From: CAYHOI01 sp964358175
GTDB lineage: Bacteria; Margulisbacteria; Riflemargulisbacteria; GWF2-35-9
Direction: 5' to 3'
DNA: 16,348 bases
Assembly (NCBI GenBank): GCA_964358175.1
Contig: CAYHOI010000038.1
Coordinates: 1-16,348 of the forward strand
The notes under the pieces are model-generated. The model was not told where the DNA came from, did not search any database, and was given only the letters and a program-made list of their open reading frames with translations. Below, in pieces: positions 6,758 through 14,832 of this stretch. Each line of letters starts with the position of its first letter. Positions within the stretch are counted from its first letter, which is position 1. The translations under genes and the position numbers were made by a program.

Positions 6758-7627
6758 ATGAACGTTGCAGATCTGATCAAGAAAGTTCGCAAAGTTGAAA
6801 TAAAAAGTAAACGCATCGTGAATACCTTGTTCGCAGGGGAATATCACAGTGCCTTCAAGGGGCGGGGACTAGAGTTTAGTGAAGTTCGAGAGTACCAATA
6901 TGGAGATGATGTTCGTCTTATTGATTGGAATGTGACTTCGCGTGCGGGACAAACCTATATTAAAGTCAATCATGAGGAACGTGAGCTGGTGCTTTACCTC
7001 ATTTTGGATCAATCTGCGAGTCTTGCATTTGGCTCAGGACAGCAACTCAAAAAAGATATTCTTTCAGAGCTGAGCGCTATATTTGCATTTTCTGCAATCA
7101 GCAGTCACGATAAGGTCGGGGCAATTCTTTTTGGAGATCAGGTGAATCGTTTCATTCCAGCCTCGAAAGGACATAAGCAGGTATTTTCGATTATTCGAGA
7201 GATTCTAAATGATGGTGTGAGCCATTCGGAGGGTACCCGTTTGGAGGTTGCCCTTCAGTATTTTAACCGTGTCCAAAAACGTCAAGCCATTGCGATCATC
7301 ATTTCAGATTTCTATTCTTCCGATTTTTCTGACATCCTGAAGTATACAGCCCGAAAGCACCAAGTGATCCCCGTGTGGTTGAAGGATTCCTTTGAGACAG
7401 ATTTCCCTTTCGGACATATGCTGCCAGTTCGAGATCTAGAAGGGCGGGGGCAGTATGTGCTGGGAATTGGCGCTGGAAATTGGAGAGAAGAGGCAAAACA
7501 GCATTTCCTGGAGAGAGAAGACAAGCTTCGGCAATTATTCAAGGATTGCAGAGTGCGTCCCTTGGTGATTCAAAATGATCAGTCTTATCTTAAAGCCCTT
7601 CTAAAGTACTTTGCAGTGTCCGAATGA
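6758..7627 (+). CDS. DUF58 domain protein (vWA-like MoxR partner)
   Basis: The 289-residue product carries the DUF58 signature GRGLEFSEVREYQYGDD followed by VRLIDWNVTSR (36-62). Its vWA-like C-terminal part keeps the metal-ion-dependent adhesion site LDQSASLAFG (Asp84, Ser86, Ser88). No membrane segment is seen, so it is probably cytoplasmic or peripheral. DUF58 proteins are encoded next to MoxR ATPases and are likely adaptors or clients of them. The Shine-Dalgarno is weak (TGGAAAT), and the gene starts 11 bases after moxR, so coupling to moxR is likely. Its stop overlaps the next start as ATGA. Confidence 0.92.
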   Translation: MNVADLIKKVRKVEIKSKRIVNTLFAGEYHSAFKGRGLEFSEVREYQYGDDVRLIDWNVTSRAGQTYIKVNHEERELVLYLILDQSASLAFGSGQQLKKDILSELSAIFAFSAISSHDKVGAILFGDQVNRFIPASKGHKQVFSIIREILNDGVSHSEGTRLEVALQYFNRVQKRQAIAIIISDFYSSDFSDILKYTARKHQVIPVWLKDSFETDFPFGHMLPVRDLEGRGQYVLGIGAGNWREEAKQHFLEREDKLRQLFKDCRVRPLVIQNDQSYLKALLKYFAVSE

Positions 7628-8490
7628 TTGCTAGGCTATTGATTGCTTTTCTTCTGTTGGGGACACTTGTGATATCTCAGGTTTTCTTGGATAAAAGAAG
7701 CATCACCCTAGGTGATGTCATGGATTATCAGATTGTTTTCCCTGGCATCAAAGAGTTGCCAAAGACTTATGAAGTCACAGAGTTATTCAAAGAAACAGGG
7801 AATATTACAGTGCTCAGTGTAACCCAGTCTATCACCATGGCAAAAGGATTGCGTAGACGATACCTCTTAACATCCTTTGAAATGGACAATGTGTTTATTC
7901 CGACCCTATCGATTCGAATAGATGGAGTCGATCATCTTTATAAGTCAATTCCTATTACCGTAAACACCACTTTTACCAAGACTATCACCAAAAACGCGGT
8001 TCTTATATTTAAGCCACAAGCCAATATTACTTTTAAGTGGTGGAATTATTTACTCGCCTTGGCGATAGCTATGGGGGCTTTCTTCGGGGTTCGCTATCTT
8101 CTTAAACGTTTCATAACGGATACCCCTGAGGACACAGCCCCCCGAGAAAGCCTGCTTGATCCGAAGGAAGAAGCACTTCGCAAGCTCGCAAAGCTTGAGG
8201 GTTCAGAGTTGTGGTTAACCGAGTTGAAGTCTTTTTACTTTCAATTGTCCACCATTATGAAAACCTACCTCTCCTCGCGATTGAATTATCCTTTTCTGGA
8301 GGAAACCACCTATGAGATACGACAATCGCTGCCACAATATGTCTCTCGTGAGCTGGCACAAACCGTGTATTCCTTCTTTGTGACGTTGGATCCGGTGAAG
8401 TATGCTCATCATTTGCCCTCTGCGAACCAATCGAGAGGTCTTATCACACAGGCTCGTGAGCTCATGGACGAGGTGGAAAAGGGTATATGA
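7624..8490 (+). CDS. membrane protein of the Bat operon, DUF4381/short BatD-like
   Basis: The 288-aa product has an N-terminal signal or anchor (1-19) and a periplasmic beta-rich part (20-135) with BatD-like features (SITLGDVMDYQIVFPG, then RRRYLLTSFEMDNVFIPTLS). One membrane span follows (about 140-160), then a cytoplasmic helical domain whose LKSFYFQLSTIMKTYLSSRL and EETTYEIRQSLP recall the C-terminal region of DUF4381 and BatD proteins. The same overall architecture recurs in the longer BatD at 11142. It overlaps its neighbours by four bases (ATGA) on both sides, so it is translated in step with DUF58 and BatA. The family call rests on architecture and short motifs; its function is unknown. 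Confidence 0.72.
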   Translation: MIARLLIAFLLLGTLVISQVFLDKRSITLGDVMDYQIVFPGIKELPKTYEVTELFKETGNITVLSVTQSITMAKGLRRRYLLTSFEMDNVFIPTLSIRIDGVDHLYKSIPITVNTTFTKTITKNAVLIFKPQANITFKWWNYLLALAIAMGAFFGVRYLLKRFITDTPEDTAPRESLLDPKEEALRKLAKLEGSELWLTELKSFYFQLSTIMKTYLSSRLNYPFLEETTYEIRQSLPQYVSRELAQTVYSFFVTLDPVKYAHHLPSANQSRGLITQARELMDEVEKGI

Positions 8491-9491
8491 TTTTTGCTGA
8501 GCCGATATTTTTTTATAGTATCCCCTTTGTTCTTGTGGGGTTGGGCATTTGGCTCCATCATACGCGATTATTTTGGAGTCTCCCCAACACGCGGGCTCTG
8601 ATATCTCCCTCATCTCGCAATGAATTTTCACGTGTATACTACTATTTACCATTGATTTTTCTCGCCACAGCATTGCTATGCTTTATGATTGCGTTGGCAA
8701 ATCCTCAAAAGATTCTACCGATGTCAAATACGCATGTGGATGGTGTTGGCATCATGCTTCTCATGGATTTGTCAGGTAGCATGGAAGCTGAAGACTTTCT
8801 ACCTAAGAACCGGATTACCGTTTCCAAAAAAGTGATTCAAGATTTTATTCATCGTCGTGTTGATGATTTGCTTGGCTTGGTTGTATTCGGTAGCGATGCT
8901 TTTCTTGTCTCCCCATTGTCTTCGGATCATCGCCTCCTGCTAGAGCAAATTGCGGCTCTATCCATTGGGCAAATTGATGGAAAAACTGCCATTGGCACTG
9001 CGATTGTGAAGGGAGCGAATCATCTTCGGGATGTTCATGTGAAATCCAAGGTGATGATTTTGCTGACCGACGGTGAAAATAATTCAGGGGATATCGATCC
9101 TGTTACAGCTGCCCATCTGACCGCAGCTTTAGGGATTAAAGTGTACAGCATAGGAATCGGGAAACCGGGTGGAGCACCCATACCTGTCATCCATCCGGTT
9201 TATGGCAAAGTTTATGCCAGAAATCCCGATGGGTCTCTTGTTTTGTCGAAGCTGGATGAAGAGACCTTAAAGAAAATTGCTGGAATCACCGGAGGATTAT
9301 ACTTCCGAGCGGTGGATACTGTTTCATTACAGAGTGTTTATTCTTATATCGATCAAATGGAGAAAACAAAGGTAGAAGTTAAACGATTTGTGAAGAGAGA
9401 GTCACGGGCGATGCCTTTTTTGTGGGCAGGAGCAGTTGCCTTGATTTGTTATGTTTTGTTAGAATTTTTAATCTTTAGGGTGGCTCGGTAA
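8487..9491 (+). CDS. batA: BatA, inner-membrane vWA protein
   Basis: The 334-aa protein has two N-terminal hydrophobic segments (about 6-24 and 51-71), a vWA domain and a C-terminal span (about 309-330). The MIDAS is intact: LLMDLSGSMEAEDF (Asp94, Ser96, Ser98), a likely Thr in GKTAIGT (about 165-171) and LLTDGENNSG (Asp195). The domain would bind a divalent metal and mediate protein contacts at the membrane. The IGIGKPGGAPIPV stretch (222-234) is typical of BatA and BatB. Together with BatB it is expected to form the membrane complex linked to MoxR. The start overlaps the previous stop (ATGA), and the stop overlaps the next start (TAATG). Confidence 0.93.
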   Translation: MIFAEPIFFYSIPFVLVGLGIWLHHTRLFWSLPNTRALISPSSRNEFSRVYYYLPLIFLATALLCFMIALANPQKILPMSNTHVDGVGIMLLMDLSGSMEAEDFLPKNRITVSKKVIQDFIHRRVDDLLGLVVFGSDAFLVSPLSSDHRLLLEQIAALSIGQIDGKTAIGTAIVKGANHLRDVHVKSKVMILLTDGENNSGDIDPVTAAHLTAALGIKVYSIGIGKPGGAPIPVIHPVYGKVYARNPDGSLVLSKLDEETLKKIAGITGGLYFRAVDTVSLQSVYSYIDQMEKTKVEVKRFVKRESRAMPFLWAGAVALICYVLLEFLIFRVAR

Positions 9492-11158
9492 TGGAAGTCC
9501 TTTATCAAAAATATTGGTTTGTTCCGGCAGTATTTTTCCTTGGAATATGTTTCATCTTATTTTTCTATGTCCGTTTTCAAATACACTTTGTTTCGAGGCT
9601 GAGTTCACAGGTTCAGAAGGCTGTTTACCCCCTGTCTCGCTTCAGATTGCGTATGAAAGCTGCGTTGCTCATTTTGTCGTGTACTCTCATCGGACTTGCA
9701 TGCTTACGGCCGGTACTTCTGACGCATACCGAACGGGTAGATGTCATTCAGATGGACATGATCATTGTTCTCGATATTTCACCCAGTATGCTGGCGCAAG
9801 ATATTCAGCCAGATCGGCTCAGCCGAGCCAAGGATGAAATCGCCAGTCTGCTGAACCGTTTACCCAATTATAGGGTAGGGTTGGTTCTGCTTAGCGGTGA
9901 ATCTATTCTGCAAGTACCTCTGACCACGGACTACAGTGCCATCAAGGCGATGTTGCCAGCCATTACCCCTGAATATATTTCGAATAAGGGAACCAACTTT
10001 TATTCCGCGTTACTTCAGGCTCAGGATGCGTTGAAAGCCTCCGAGTCGGGAGCCAGGAAGATTGTTCTGCTTCTAACCGATGGGGAGGATCATAGCCGAC
10101 GTTTGGACATGCTCAGAGAGGAACTTCATCACAATCACGTCTCAGTCTATGCCATTGGGATAGGTTCCCCTGAGGGTGCTCCTGTGCCGGTCTATGATCA
10201 GGAGGGACATCGTGTGGAGTATCTGAAGGATCGCGAAGGACATCCAGTAGTATCTCGCCTCGATGGAGCCGTGTTGGATTTGCTGACGCAGCGCACAGAA
10301 GGCAAATTTTATAGGGTAGATGCTGCAACGTTTGATTTGAGCAGAATTGTTTCGGACATTGCTGGACTTGAAAAGAAAAAGAAGTCTGTTGTTCAGAGAC
10401 GTACAGGATATCTTGAGCTGTACCCCTATCCTTTATTTCTTGGGGTTATTGCCCTTCTGATCTGCGTGGCTATTCCAAATCGTTCAGGAGGAATCCGGCT
10501 GATGGGCATGATCATGTTTGTCCTGTTTCTTTTTCCGTCGTATACATCAGCTCAAAGTCCGTTTAATCTGGGTGAATGGTGGAACAATACTCAGGGCAAT
10601 CATGCCTACGCAAAGAAAAATTATCCTTCAGCACTAAGGAACTATGAGCAGAACACCCGCAAAGATTCGCAAAATACGAAAACGCATTACAATCTGGGGA
10701 ATACGCTTCAGCAGACAGGGCAGGGTGAAGAGGGACTTAAGGAGTGGCAGCATACTTTGTCTGAGTCCAAGGACAAATTGCTTCGAAGTCAGGTCTATTT
10801 CAATCAATCTGTTGTGGAGATAAAGGCGCAGAATTTCTCTGAGGCCAAGCAGAACCTTATTCAGTGTCTGGTAAACAACCCGCAAGACAATGATGCGAAG
10901 CAAAATCTGGAATGGGTTTTAATGCAACTGAGAATAAAGAAAACTCCTCACAAGGAGCCTTCCCGGAATAAAGAGAGTCCCATTCCAAAAGAGAATGATA
11001 CTAAACCGGATTCTTCCGGGAGGAGTCCTGTTGATCAGCGACCAGGAGCAAGGTATTCTCAGAAAGATGCCCAGAAAATTTTGGACAATTTTCGAAATAA
11101 TAATACACTTCGCCCGCAGAAACCATCTCAGGAGGAGCAAAATGATAGGGCCTGGTAG
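9491..11158 (+). CDS. batB: BatB-BatC fusion: vWA domain plus periplasmic TPR domain
   Basis: At 555 aa this is much longer than a plain BatB. Residues 1-330 are BatB: two hydrophobic segments (9-29, 57-74), an intact MIDAS (VLDISPSM, Asp95/Ser97/Ser99; LLTDGEDHS, Asp196) and a span at 313-329. A second hydrophobic stretch (336-353) ending PSYTSAQS looks like a signal peptide. A BatC-like TPR region then follows (about 362-475, with NHAYAKKNYPSALRNYEQ and THYNLGNTLQQTGQGEEG) and a polar tail rich in Lys, Pro, Glu and Asn. An AGGAGG at 10486-10491 lies ten bases before the in-frame ATG 10502 (Met338), so a separate BatC could be made. The true state (fusion, cleaved, or two products) is unknown. 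It starts at TAATG and overlaps batD by 17 bases. Confidence 0.9.
   Translation: MEVLYQKYWFVPAVFFLGICFILFFYVRFQIHFVSRLSSQVQKAVYPLSRFRLRMKAALLILSCTLIGLACLRPVLLTHTERVDVIQMDMIIVLDISPSMLAQDIQPDRLSRAKDEIASLLNRLPNYRVGLVLLSGESILQVPLTTDYSAIKAMLPAITPEYISNKGTNFYSALLQAQDALKASESGARKIVLLLTDGEDHSRRLDMLREELHHNHVSVYAIGIGSPEGAPVPVYDQEGHRVEYLKDREGHPVVSRLDGAVLDLLTQRTEGKFYRVDAATFDLSRIVSDIAGLEKKKKSVVQRRTGYLELYPYPLFLGVIALLICVAIPNRSGGIRLMGMIMFVLFLFPSYTSAQSPFNLGEWWNNTQGNHAYAKKNYPSALRNYEQNTRKDSQNTKTHYNLGNTLQQTGQGEEGLKEWQHTLSESKDKLLRSQVYFNQSVVEIKAQNFSEAKQNLIQCLVNNPQDNDAKQNLEWVLMQLRIKKTPHKEPSRNKESPIPKENDTKPDSSGRSPVDQRPGARYSQKDAQKILDNFRNNNTLRPQKPSQEEQNDRAW
10486..10504 (+). promoter_or_regulatory. internal ribosome binding site and start inside the batB-batC fusion
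   Basis: AGGAGG (10486-10491), ten bases, then ATG (10502-10504) in frame with the fusion. Translation from here would give a BatC-like protein starting MGMIMFVLFLFPSYTSAQSP, a short hydrophobic signal sequence with a plausible cleavage site after TSA, though without basic residues after the Met. The site falls exactly at the domain border. Confidence 0.4.
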
Positions 11159-12764
11159 TCGAGGGTTTCTTTTTGTCTGTCTTCTTGGGATTGTCGCCTT
11201 CGCGGACATATCCCTTCGAAGCTATACAGACCGAACTCAGCTTGCAGTCAACGAGAATCTCACCTTAACGCTGGAAGTTTCTGGGGATCGAGACCTCCCC
11301 TCCCTTTCTTTGCCTGCTCTGAACGATTTCGATATTGTGGGGAACTCTCGGTCATCCCGAATATCGATTATCAATGGTCAGGTGAGTAAACAGCTTGAAC
11401 AGAGGTATAGTCTGATTCCCAAACGTACAGGAAAGCTGACGATTCCGGCTCTCACATACCAGTTGAATGGTAAACGATACAGCACTGAGGCGATTATAGT
11501 CACCGTCGGAACGGCTGGATCTTCACCTCGAGAAAAGGAGAACAATTCTAGCACGCCTGTACCCGCAAACTTGTTTTTGGAAGCACTCGTTCCCAAGACG
11601 CAATACTACGTTGGGGAACCCATCCCCTATACTTTTCGCTTTTATAATCGATTGTCATTGTTTGGACAACCCAATCTTCAAGAACCTTCGATAAAAAATC
11701 TAACCCGGATGGGGCAGGAACCTATTCGAAAAAACTATCAGAAAGTGTTGAATGGCCTTACCTACGGTGTTGATGAAATTACATTGCCTTACGTGCCGGT
11801 GACTACAGGCGAAGCCACTTTTGGCTCAGTTTCCACCGTCTTTTCTCTTTCTCCTTTCGAGCCGAATAGGGAAGCACGATCAAATGAGTTGAAGGTGACG
11901 ATTATCCCTGTGCCAGATAATCCACGATATAATCAAGCTATTGGATCTTTCGTGCTCTCTGCTTCGGCGGATCGAAGCACGGTTCTTGCAAATGAAGGGT
12001 TTTATCTCAAGATTACGCTGATAGGATTAGGTAATTTAAAGCTTGCTACCGCACCGGATATTGCTTTGCCAAGAGATTGTGACCTTTATGATCCACGGGT
12101 TAGCTTAACTGAAAAATGGACAGAAAATGGCTTAAAATCTGAAAAAATATATGAATACCTTATCATCCCTCGCCATCCAGGAACGATTACGATTCCGAGG
12201 CTCGAATGGACTTGCTTTGATCCGAGTTCGCACACCTTTATCGTTAGACAGGCCCCTTCCTTTCAGCTGAGGGTTCAGAAAAATCAAGGGAAGCCTTCTT
12301 CCATGGTTCTTTCCCCAACACCGATCAAAAATACGGTTGAGTCCGAGCATGAGGACATTCGATATATTAAGCACTCACTCGGCTCCTTTTACACCCTTCA
12401 GGGACAGCGATGGAAGCTGCTGGTGCTGATTCTCAATATCATCCTCTGGATGGGAATGATCCTCTATAGGCCGGTTCGTTGGATATATATTTCCCAGATT
12501 ATACATCACCCCGATAGACAATTTTCTTTGCAAATGAAATTGGCAGCTCACAGTACCGAAGCCTTTCATTCGATTGTTTATGATGCGCTGAATCAAGCCG
12601 GCCGTAGTCGGAATCTTACCGAAGCGATTGTCGCTGATTTGCGATATTTTGAAGCGAAAAAATATGCCCCGCAGGAGGCTGTCACGGCCGAAGGGTCAAA
12701 AAATCAGGAGTTATTGAGAGCGAGAAGGCTCTACAAGGAGATACAAAGATGTTCTCAAAAATAA
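11142..12764 (+). CDS. batD: BatD, periplasmic beta-sandwich protein with C-terminal membrane anchor
   Basis: I start this gene at ATG 11142, preceded by GGAGGAGC and beginning with a signal peptide (MIGPGSRGFLFVCLLGIVAF, about 1-22). The longer in-frame ORF back to 10995 only reads through the batBC tail. The 540-aa product holds repeated BatD beta domains: SYTDRTQLAVNENLTLTLEV, then YSLIPKRTGKLTIPAL and GKRYSTEAIIVTV at about 90-122. A second set follows from YVGEPIPYTFRFYN (about 156-169), and a third with YEYLIIPRHPGTITIPRLEW. A membrane span lies at about 423-442, and the cytoplasmic tail contains a helical segment (EAFHSIVYDALNQAG). BatD proteins belong to the oxygen-tolerance family. 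It overlaps batBC by 17 bases and batE by 16. Confidence 0.9.
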   Translation: MIGPGSRGFLFVCLLGIVAFADISLRSYTDRTQLAVNENLTLTLEVSGDRDLPSLSLPALNDFDIVGNSRSSRISIINGQVSKQLEQRYSLIPKRTGKLTIPALTYQLNGKRYSTEAIIVTVGTAGSSPREKENNSSTPVPANLFLEALVPKTQYYVGEPIPYTFRFYNRLSLFGQPNLQEPSIKNLTRMGQEPIRKNYQKVLNGLTYGVDEITLPYVPVTTGEATFGSVSTVFSLSPFEPNREARSNELKVTIIPVPDNPRYNQAIGSFVLSASADRSTVLANEGFYLKITLIGLGNLKLATAPDIALPRDCDLYDPRVSLTEKWTENGLKSEKIYEYLIIPRHPGTITIPRLEWTCFDPSSHTFIVRQAPSFQLRVQKNQGKPSSMVLSPTPIKNTVESEHEDIRYIKHSLGSFYTLQGQRWKLLVLILNIILWMGMILYRPVRWIYISQIIHHPDRQFSLQMKLAAHSTEAFHSIVYDALNQAGRSRNLTEAIVADLRYFEAKKYAPQEAVTAEGSKNQELLRARRLYKEIQRCSQK

Positions 12765-13492
12765 TAATGGTGATGATTCTGGGAAGTACCCTTTTTGTTC
12801 ATGCTGATTCCTTGGGGAGTGCCTTTCAGAAAGCAAATCAATTTTACAAAGCTGAACAATACCAGAAGGCTTTAGAAGGGTATCTTTCAATAAATGGATT
12901 AGCACGCAATGGCACGATTTTTTACAATATCGGGAATTGTCACTATAAGTTGGGTCATTGGATACAGGCCAAATATTTCTATGATAAGGCACAGGACTAT
13001 ATCCCTGCAGATAGAGATTTACGCTTTAATCTCGAGTTGGTAAATCTACAGTTTCAGGACGATATTGAACAGAATGAACCGTTATGGATTCAATGGTATT
13101 TTTCAGTGATAAATGCATTTTCCCTTGAGTTTATTTTATGGATGGCCCTGGTTCTTCTAAGCCTTGGGACAGCCATGGGGCTTGTGTATTTGGTCGCAGG
13201 CAGACAAAAGCTCCACCGCAACATTCTTCTTGGGTACGTGTTCTTGGCCATTGGACTTACGGGAGCATTTCTTCCTCGTATGCAATGGATATTTTCTTCA
13301 AAGTCCGCATTGGTTGTTTCGGATCGAGTCGAAGTCCGAAGTGGCCCGGACAGTAAATTTGCTACGTTGTTTGTCTTGCACCAGGGCACGAAAGTTAAGA
13401 TTTTAGAGCATTCTGGAAATTGGGTGAGCCTGCAAGCATCTTCTCGCTTGGAGGGCTGGGCACCCCTTCAGGATTTTGTTCGTTATCATTGA
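12749..13492 (+). CDS. batE: BatE, TPR plus SH3b membrane protein
   Basis: The 247-aa product begins with a signal peptide (MFSKIIMVMILGSTLFVHA, cleavage near residue 19). It continues with TPR-like helices (about 24-95: AFQKANQFYKAEQYQKALEG, YNIGNCHYKLGHWIQAKYFY) and two membrane segments (about 129-150 and 158-174). It ends in a bacterial SH3 domain (about 187-247: ALVVSDRVEVRSGPDSKF, GTKVKILEHSGNWVSL, GWAPLQDFV). TPR plus SH3b is the known make-up of BatE in some phyla. The start has AAGGAG eight bases upstream, and the gene overlaps batD by 16 bases. It ends the operon; no intrinsic terminator follows. Confidence 0.88.
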   Translation: MFSKIIMVMILGSTLFVHADSLGSAFQKANQFYKAEQYQKALEGYLSINGLARNGTIFYNIGNCHYKLGHWIQAKYFYDKAQDYIPADRDLRFNLELVNLQFQDDIEQNEPLWIQWYFSVINAFSLEFILWMALVLLSLGTAMGLVYLVAGRQKLHRNILLGYVFLAIGLTGAFLPRMQWIFSSKSALVVSDRVEVRSGPDSKFATLFVLHQGTKVKILEHSGNWVSLQASSRLEGWAPLQDFVRYH

Positions 13493-13517
13493 TTTATCAT
13501 GGACTATTCTATATAGT
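13489..13517 (+). promoter_or_regulatory. sigma-70-type promoter for the two-component genes
   Basis: TTGATT (13489-13494), a 17-base spacer, then TATAGT (13512-13517). The -35 overlaps the last codons of batE. Transcription would start near 13524, about 45 bases before the response-regulator/kinase gene. The ACTAT/ATAGT pair at 13503-13517 overlaps the -10. Confidence 0.45.
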
Positions 13518-13531
13518 GACAGCAAGAAGCT

Positions 13532-13543
13532 AGAAGGCCTTCT
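13532..13543. repeat. 12-base perfect palindrome before the receiver-kinase gene
   Basis: AGAAGGCCTTCT reads the same on both strands. It lies 15-26 bases downstream of the -10 candidate and about 25 bases before the ATG at 13569, a suitable place for an operator. It has no loop or T-run, so it is not a terminator. It may be chance. Confidence 0.25.
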
Positions 13544-13568
13544 GATTCGCGGAGAATAAGGAGCAAAG

Positions 13569-14831
13569 ATGAGTGCAGAGATAGATTCGGTCATCGAGAA
13601 ACAACCTCTTTTGTATGCAGATCAGGTGGAAGCATTACTGAGCAACACCAAGGTTTCTTCCACAACTCAACCTACAGAAGTCCGGATTGAATCACAAGCA
13701 AAGAGTGTGGTCCTGGTGATCGATGATGATCCCACACAATTATTTTCAATTCAGAAAATTCTGGAGGATAGTTACCACTTGTTGATATGTGATCGAGGCC
13801 TTAAGGCTATTGAGCTCTATCGGCATGAACAGGATCAAGTCAGTGCAATTCTCTTGGATATTCGCCTCCCAGATATCGAAGGGTTTGATGTTTTCAGGAA
13901 ACTTAAAGGAATTAATCATAACATTCCCATTATTTTTATTACAGGTTATCAAGGGGTTTATGGAGATGGATTTGAGATCTATAAAGAATATCGGCCTCAT
14001 GGTTATATTGTGAAGAATCACGAGAATGAAATGGAGATGATCCGTGACACTTTAGCGACCGCAGTTTCTTATTATAAGAAGATTTGTGAGAGTGAGAAAG
14101 GGAAAATTCTTGCGGCCAGGAATCAGCTCATGGCGGGTTTATTGCATGATCTGAAAAATATGTTTACTCCGATTTATATGTTGCCGGGGTTGATGATCCG
14201 AGTTCTTGAAGCCCAACAAATTGACAGACTGAAGGAAATGCTAAGCCAGCTGAAGAAGGCAGTGAATTTTTATTCCGCTAATCAGCAAATATTTTTTAAT
14301 TATGCCAAAGGGGAGCATGTCCATCTCAATCTGAATACCTATTCATTTCCCAAAATCATTAATGATTTTCTGGATATTGTTCGAGTCCAATTTGAAGGGT
14401 GTGCAGATATCAAGACCCATTTTGAATTCCAAGGCGAGATTCTTACGGATGAAAATACTCTTTGTTGTCAGGTACTGCTCAATATCATGAAGAATTCAAA
14501 AGAAGCTTTTGTTCATCTGCCGGGGACAATTATTATCGAAGGCTACAGTGTGGAACAATACCTCATAGCCTATGGTGAAAGTGCCAAGTTTTCTGGGAAG
14601 GATTCTCGAGATCTCATCCTGGTTGTTCGTGACAATGGTTCTGGAATACCCAAGGAATTGGAAGCGAATCTATTTAGACCGTACGTGACCTATGGCAAGG
14701 AAGAGGGCACGGGACTCGGTACTTGGATGATCCGAAATGGAATTGTTGAGCTCCTCAAAGGGGACTTTGTTTTGGACAATAGACCTGGAGAGGGCGTGGC
14801 GTTCCATATTTGGTTACCTCAACTAGGCTAA
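13569..14831 (+). CDS. receiver-domain histidine kinase (REC - DHp - HATPase)
   Basis: The 420-aa soluble protein has a short N-terminal region (1-45) and a receiver domain (about 47-165: VIDDDPTQL acidic pocket, phospho-acceptor Asp97 in LLDIRLPD, Thr125, Lys149). A dimerisation helix carries the likely phospho-acceptor His193 in LLHDLKN, and the ATPase domain (about 255-420) has N-box NIMKNSKEA, G1 box DNGSGIP and G2 box GTGLGTWM. No membrane segment or DNA-binding domain is seen. The kinase is probably gated by phosphorylation of its own receiver, by another kinase such as the one encoded next; this is inference. AAGGAG lies seven bases before the ATG. It is one base from the following gene (stop 14831, GTG 14833). 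Confidence 0.9.
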   Translation: MSAEIDSVIEKQPLLYADQVEALLSNTKVSSTTQPTEVRIESQAKSVVLVIDDDPTQLFSIQKILEDSYHLLICDRGLKAIELYRHEQDQVSAILLDIRLPDIEGFDVFRKLKGINHNIPIIFITGYQGVYGDGFEIYKEYRPHGYIVKNHENEMEMIRDTLATAVSYYKKICESEKGKILAARNQLMAGLLHDLKNMFTPIYMLPGLMIRVLEAQQIDRLKEMLSQLKKAVNFYSANQQIFFNYAKGEHVHLNLNTYSFPKIINDFLDIVRVQFEGCADIKTHFEFQGEILTDENTLCCQVLLNIMKNSKEAFVHLPGTIIIEGYSVEQYLIAYGESAKFSGKDSRDLILVVRDNGSGIPKELEANLFRPYVTYGKEEGTGLGTWMIRNGIVELLKGDFVLDNRPGEGVAFHIWLPQLG

Positions 14832-14832
14832 A

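Noticed and set aside
8215..8673. 152-codon minus-strand open frame opposite the short BatD-like and batA genes
   Set aside because: It is a shadow of well-supported plus-strand genes and its translation shows no recognisable domain.
10995..11141. In-frame N-terminal extension of BatD
   Set aside because: It lies inside the batBC coding region, would bury the signal peptide, and the ATG at 11142 has its own GGAGGAGC.
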